Origin: Bacteriovorax stolpii
Lineage (GTDB): Bacteria > Bdellovibrionota > Bacteriovoracia > Bacteriovoracales > Bacteriovoracaceae
Length of the DNA stretch: 6,477 bases
Assembly (NCBI GenBank): GCA_945862475.1
Contig: CAMAYW010000146.1
Span: forward strand, 1-6,477
Reading direction: 5' to 3'
Part shown: positions 6,405 to 6,477 of the stretch, one piece after another
Numbering within the stretch: position 1 is the stretch's first letter
How the letters are laid out: every line of letters starts with the position of its first letter
Program-made: the position numbers and the translations under genes
The notes under the pieces: model-generated
Databases searched by the model: none
What the model was told of the DNA's origin: nothing
The model's input: only the letters and a program-made list of their open reading frames with translations

Positions 6405-6477
6405 CAATGTAAAACCATGTCCCATTCCTGCAAATATGTCTTAGGAAGTTCGATAAGAAAGGTTGTATGTTTTTTAT
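6404..6477 (-). CDS. Probable C-terminal end of a convergent gene (partial, product unknown)
   Basis: On the minus strand a frame is open from the right edge to a TGA at 6406-6404. It encodes 23 residues ending FLIELPKTYLQEWDMVLH, a believable protein C-terminus. Its stop codon shares a base with the terminator hairpin, as expected for a gene ending there. Another frame is also open to beyond the hairpin (stop at 6372-6370), but it would read through the terminator and gives less protein-like residues. No family can be named from so short a piece, and the start lies outside the window. Confidence 0.42.
   Translation of the reverse strand, partial: KKHTTFLIELPKTYLQEWDMVLH

Overview
The window holds four complete protein genes and the probable tail of a fifth. 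Three of the complete genes form a compact minus-strand cluster. The fourth is a large, divergently transcribed plus-strand gene. Moderately AT-rich sequence, dense packing and Shine-Dalgarno sites mark it as bacterial. The combination of a bacterial-type AsnRS, an RsmJ-like methyltransferase and an adenosine-kinase-like PfkB protein would fit a Bdellovibrionota (Bacteriovorax-like) genome. That placement is inferred from general resemblance and was not tested; no rRNA or taxon-specific marker is present.

Minus-strand cluster (3218 down to 50, transcribed right to left): an RsmJ-family 16S rRNA guanine-N2 methyltransferase (2484-3218), a PfkB-family kinase of the bacterial adenosine-kinase-like group (1453-2451), and asparaginyl-tRNA synthetase AsnS (50-1444). 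Gaps are 32 and 8 bases and no terminator is visible between the genes, so they look like one operon. The AsnS ribosome-binding site overlaps the kinase stop codon. Two members act in translation (rRNA modification and tRNA charging) and one in nucleoside or sugar phosphorylation. No terminator follows asnS, and a GGGGAGGT motif at 18-25 suggests another gene begins at the left edge.

Divergent intergenic region (3219-3355): 137 bases that should carry the promoters for both directions. It contains a repeated GGGCCTAA element and a tandem CTCTTAA. No glycine riboswitch was recognised.

Plus strand (3356-6370): a 1004-residue glycine dehydrogenase (P-protein of the glycine cleavage system). Both halves resemble the GcvPA and GcvPB subunits of the two-subunit enzyme, joined in one chain. 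No gcvT or gcvH is next to it in the window. It ends at a symmetrical, probably bidirectional terminator (6373-6404). On the far side, an open minus-strand frame ending at 6404 looks like the C-terminus of a convergent gene.

Overall this is mostly a housekeeping region. The most interesting object is the GcvPA-GcvPB-type fusion, with its divergent N-terminal lobe and C-terminal tail. I see no mobile element, CRISPR array, RNA gene or defence system.
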